Shown here: positions 61,198 through 64,000 of the stretch, one piece after another
Numbering within the stretch: the stretch's first letter is position 1
How the letters are laid out: the number at the start of each line of letters is the position of its first letter
NCBI GenBank assembly: GCA_900318145.1
Contig: ONJM01000001.1
Coordinates: 248,001 to 312,000, forward strand
Length of the DNA: 64,000 nucleotides
Direction of reading: 5' to 3'
DNA from: an uncultured Eubacteriales bacterium
GTDB taxonomy: Bacteria; Bacillota; Clostridia; Christensenellales; Aristaeellaceae
Notes under the pieces: model-generated
Database searches by the model: none
What the model saw: the letters and a program-made list of their open reading frames with translations, nothing else
What the model was told of the DNA's origin: nothing
Made by a program: the position numbers and the translations under genes

Positions 61198-62142
61198 TCA
61201 CCACAGCGACACGTCGCTGAGCTTGCGACTCAGGGCGTTTACGCCGATCAGCAGGATGAAGTTAAACAGGGAGTTGAACAGGCCAACGGCTGTGGCGTAG
61301 CTGTAATTGCCTTGCTGCAGACCGTAGCGGTAAACGAAGGAAGAGATAACGTCGGCCGTTTCATAGATGGTTTCATTGTAGAGCAGGATGATCTTTTCAA
61401 AGCCAAGGCTCAGCATATTGCCGACGCGAAGGATCAGCATGATGATTACCGTGGGTAGGATTCCGGGAATGGTGACGTGGATTACCCGGCCGAAACGGCT
61501 GCAGCCGTCAATGGCGGCCGCGTCATAAAGCTCGGCGTCCACACCGCCCAGTGCGGAAAGATAGATGATGGAGCCATAGCCTACGCCCTGCCAGATGCCT
61601 GTGCCCACATAAAGCGGCCGGAAGAAGCCGGCATCCTGCATGAACAAAACTTTACTTCCGCCGAGTGCTTCGATGATCTGGTTAATCACACCGCTGGAGG
61701 AGAAGAAGTCCAGGATGATGCCGCATACGACCACCATGGAAATGAAATGGGGGAGATATGTGACGGTCTGCACCGTGCGCTTGTAGGCGGAGGAACGGAG
61801 CTCATTGAGCAGCAGCGCAAGAATAATCGGCGCAGGGAATCCGAAGAGCAGGTCCAGAACATTGATCAGCAGCGTGTTGCGCAGCAGCCGCCAGAAGTAA
61901 TAGCCGTTAAAAAACTGATCGAAATACTTATACCAGGGATCTGCCCATTTGCTGCCCCAGATGCCGCGGGCCGGGCGGAAATTCTTGAACGCGATCACAA
62001 TGCCGCCCATGGGAAGATAGCAGAAAATAATGTAATAGCTCAGGCACAGAAAACCAATCAGATAAACCAGCCAATACCGCTTCCAGTCTCTTACAATACG
62101 CTGGCCGAAAGATCTGCGGGGTATAATGCTGTTGGTGGTCAT
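61198..62142 (-). CDS. Carbohydrate ABC transporter permease (LplB type)
   Basis: A 314-residue permease. It starts at ATG 62142, five bases after GGAGG; the GTG at 62154 lies within the site. Six helices follow (YWLVYLIGFLCLSYYIIFC is the first). The EAA loop is LYDAAAIDGCSRFGRVIHV, and the end NALSRKLSDVSLW is typical of LplB proteins. It pairs with the downstream YtcP-type gene. Together they differ from the left pair, so the two loci probably import different sugars. Confidence 0.92.
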   Translation of the reverse strand: MTTNSIIPRRSFGQRIVRDWKRYWLVYLIGFLCLSYYIIFCYLPMGGIVIAFKNFRPARGIWGSKWADPWYKYFDQFFNGYYFWRLLRNTLLINVLDLLFGFPAPIILALLLNELRSSAYKRTVQTVTYLPHFISMVVVCGIILDFFSSSGVINQIIEALGGSKVLFMQDAGFFRPLYVGTGIWQGVGYGSIIYLSALGGVDAELYDAAAIDGCSRFGRVIHVTIPGILPTVIIMLILRVGNMLSLGFEKIILLYNETIYETADVISSFVYRYGLQQGNYSYATAVGLFNSLFNFILLIGVNALSRKLSDVSLW

Positions 62143-62197
62143 TAACCCCTCCACCTCCTTATTTTGTACCTTGTTATGGATCAGAATGATCTGCGGA

Positions 62198-62596
62198 TCA
62201 GAAGGTCCAGCTCTCCGGCGGGGCTGTAAACGAGCTCAGGGTTACGGAGGCATCCCTGAGGTACACAACCTCCATGATTCCGTCATCCACACTGTACATG
62301 CGGCTCAGACCCGGATTGGTTTCCAGCATATGCGCCTTTGCTTCCGGGCGGGGATCTTCCACAGCGGTGGCTGCGATACGAATCCATTTCATTTCACTGT
62401 TCATGGCGCAGATTTCCACTTTGGGGTTTGCTTTGAGCTGAGCGAATACCGGCTTTTTGTTGCTGGTAATCAGATACAGCTTTCCTTCAAATTCGTCCAG
62501 CGCGCCGAAAGGACGCACACGCGGCTGATCTTTCTCAACGGTCGCAATGTAGAACGTCTGGCAGCTTCTGAGGAACTCCGCGGTCCGGTGCATCAT
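62198..62596 (-). CDS. Pyridoxamine 5'-phosphate oxidase-like FMN split-barrel protein
   Basis: A 132-residue cytosolic protein behind GGAGGA. The split-barrel fold is seen as FYIATVEKDQPRVRPFGALDEFEGKLYLITSNKKPVFAQLKANPKVEICAM (residues about 15-64, quoted here only as the span that includes RVRPFGA and ITSNKKPV). These small proteins bind FMN or a related flavin, and most have no known substrate. It lies 2 bases after the esterase gene and before the importer genes. Finding a flavin protein in a glycan operon is uncommon; reduction of a released aromatic compound is one idea. Confidence 0.85.
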   Translation of the reverse strand: MMHRTAEFLRSCQTFYIATVEKDQPRVRPFGALDEFEGKLYLITSNKKPVFAQLKANPKVEICAMNSEMKWIRIAATAVEDPRPEAKAHMLETNPGLSRMYSVDDGIMEVVYLRDASVTLSSFTAPPESWTF

Positions 62597-62598
62597 GT

Positions 62599-64000
<1,402 letters not shown>

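Overview
The window looks like chromosomal DNA of a GC-rich member of the Clostridia (Bacillota), probably a fibre-degrading gut or rumen anaerobe. The Asp23/AmaP/DUF2273 set, an L10 leader, a SorC/CggR-type regulator, an FprA flavodiiron protein, GGAGG ribosome binding sites and two LplB/YtcP-type sugar importers all point that way. Aristaeella-like lineages are one possible placement; that is a guess from gene content, not something read from a marker. No tRNA, rRNA, insertion sequence, phage gene or CRISPR array was found.

Layout. (1) 1-11686, plus strand: a glycan-uptake and xylan-attack locus with YIP1 and DUF5696 membrane proteins, two ABC permeases, a solute-binding protein, a secreted GH10-GH43 fusion, a secreted GH10 xylanase and a secreted SGNH esterase. 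(2) 11808-15603: an FprA flavoprotein, a divergent cation/proton antiporter and DAHP synthase. (3) 15669-26023, minus strand: an arginine/carbamoyl-phosphate run argG-argC-GNAT-argJ-argB-argD-carA-carB, behind a strong promoter flanked by ARG-box-like palindromes. (4) 26375-31209, plus: ribonuclease Z, uvrB, a 53-aa membrane peptide, a 289-aa membrane protein, a metallophosphoesterase and a 53-aa cytosolic peptide, all overlapping. (5) 31286-32386, minus: rplJ-rplL with an L10 leader, away from rplKA and rpoBC. (6) 32572-50227, plus: a secreted SH3/peptidoglycan-binding protein, hisS-aspS, Asp23-AmaP-DUF2273, nusB, a TsaD-like protein, folD-xseA-xseB-ispA, a small membrane protein, cysteine desulfurase-thiI, and cggR-pgk-tpiA without gapA. 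(7) 50296-64000, minus: a long glycan operon entering from the right edge, with two GH95 proteins (one cut), a CE1-type esterase, an FMN split-barrel protein, an ABC importer, a GH31, three MoaF-like proteins and a short tail gene.

How it fits together. The left enzymes carry signal peptides and would cut xylan outside the cell. The right enzymes have none and would finish imported, substituted oligosaccharides in the cytosol. The most unusual element is the family of MoaF-like beta-barrel proteins interleaved with GH31, GH95 and a feruloyl-esterase-like enzyme; a role in handling phenolic groups or unusual sugars released from plant cell wall is proposed as a hypothesis. The roughly 39 kb between the two glycan loci is mostly housekeeping.
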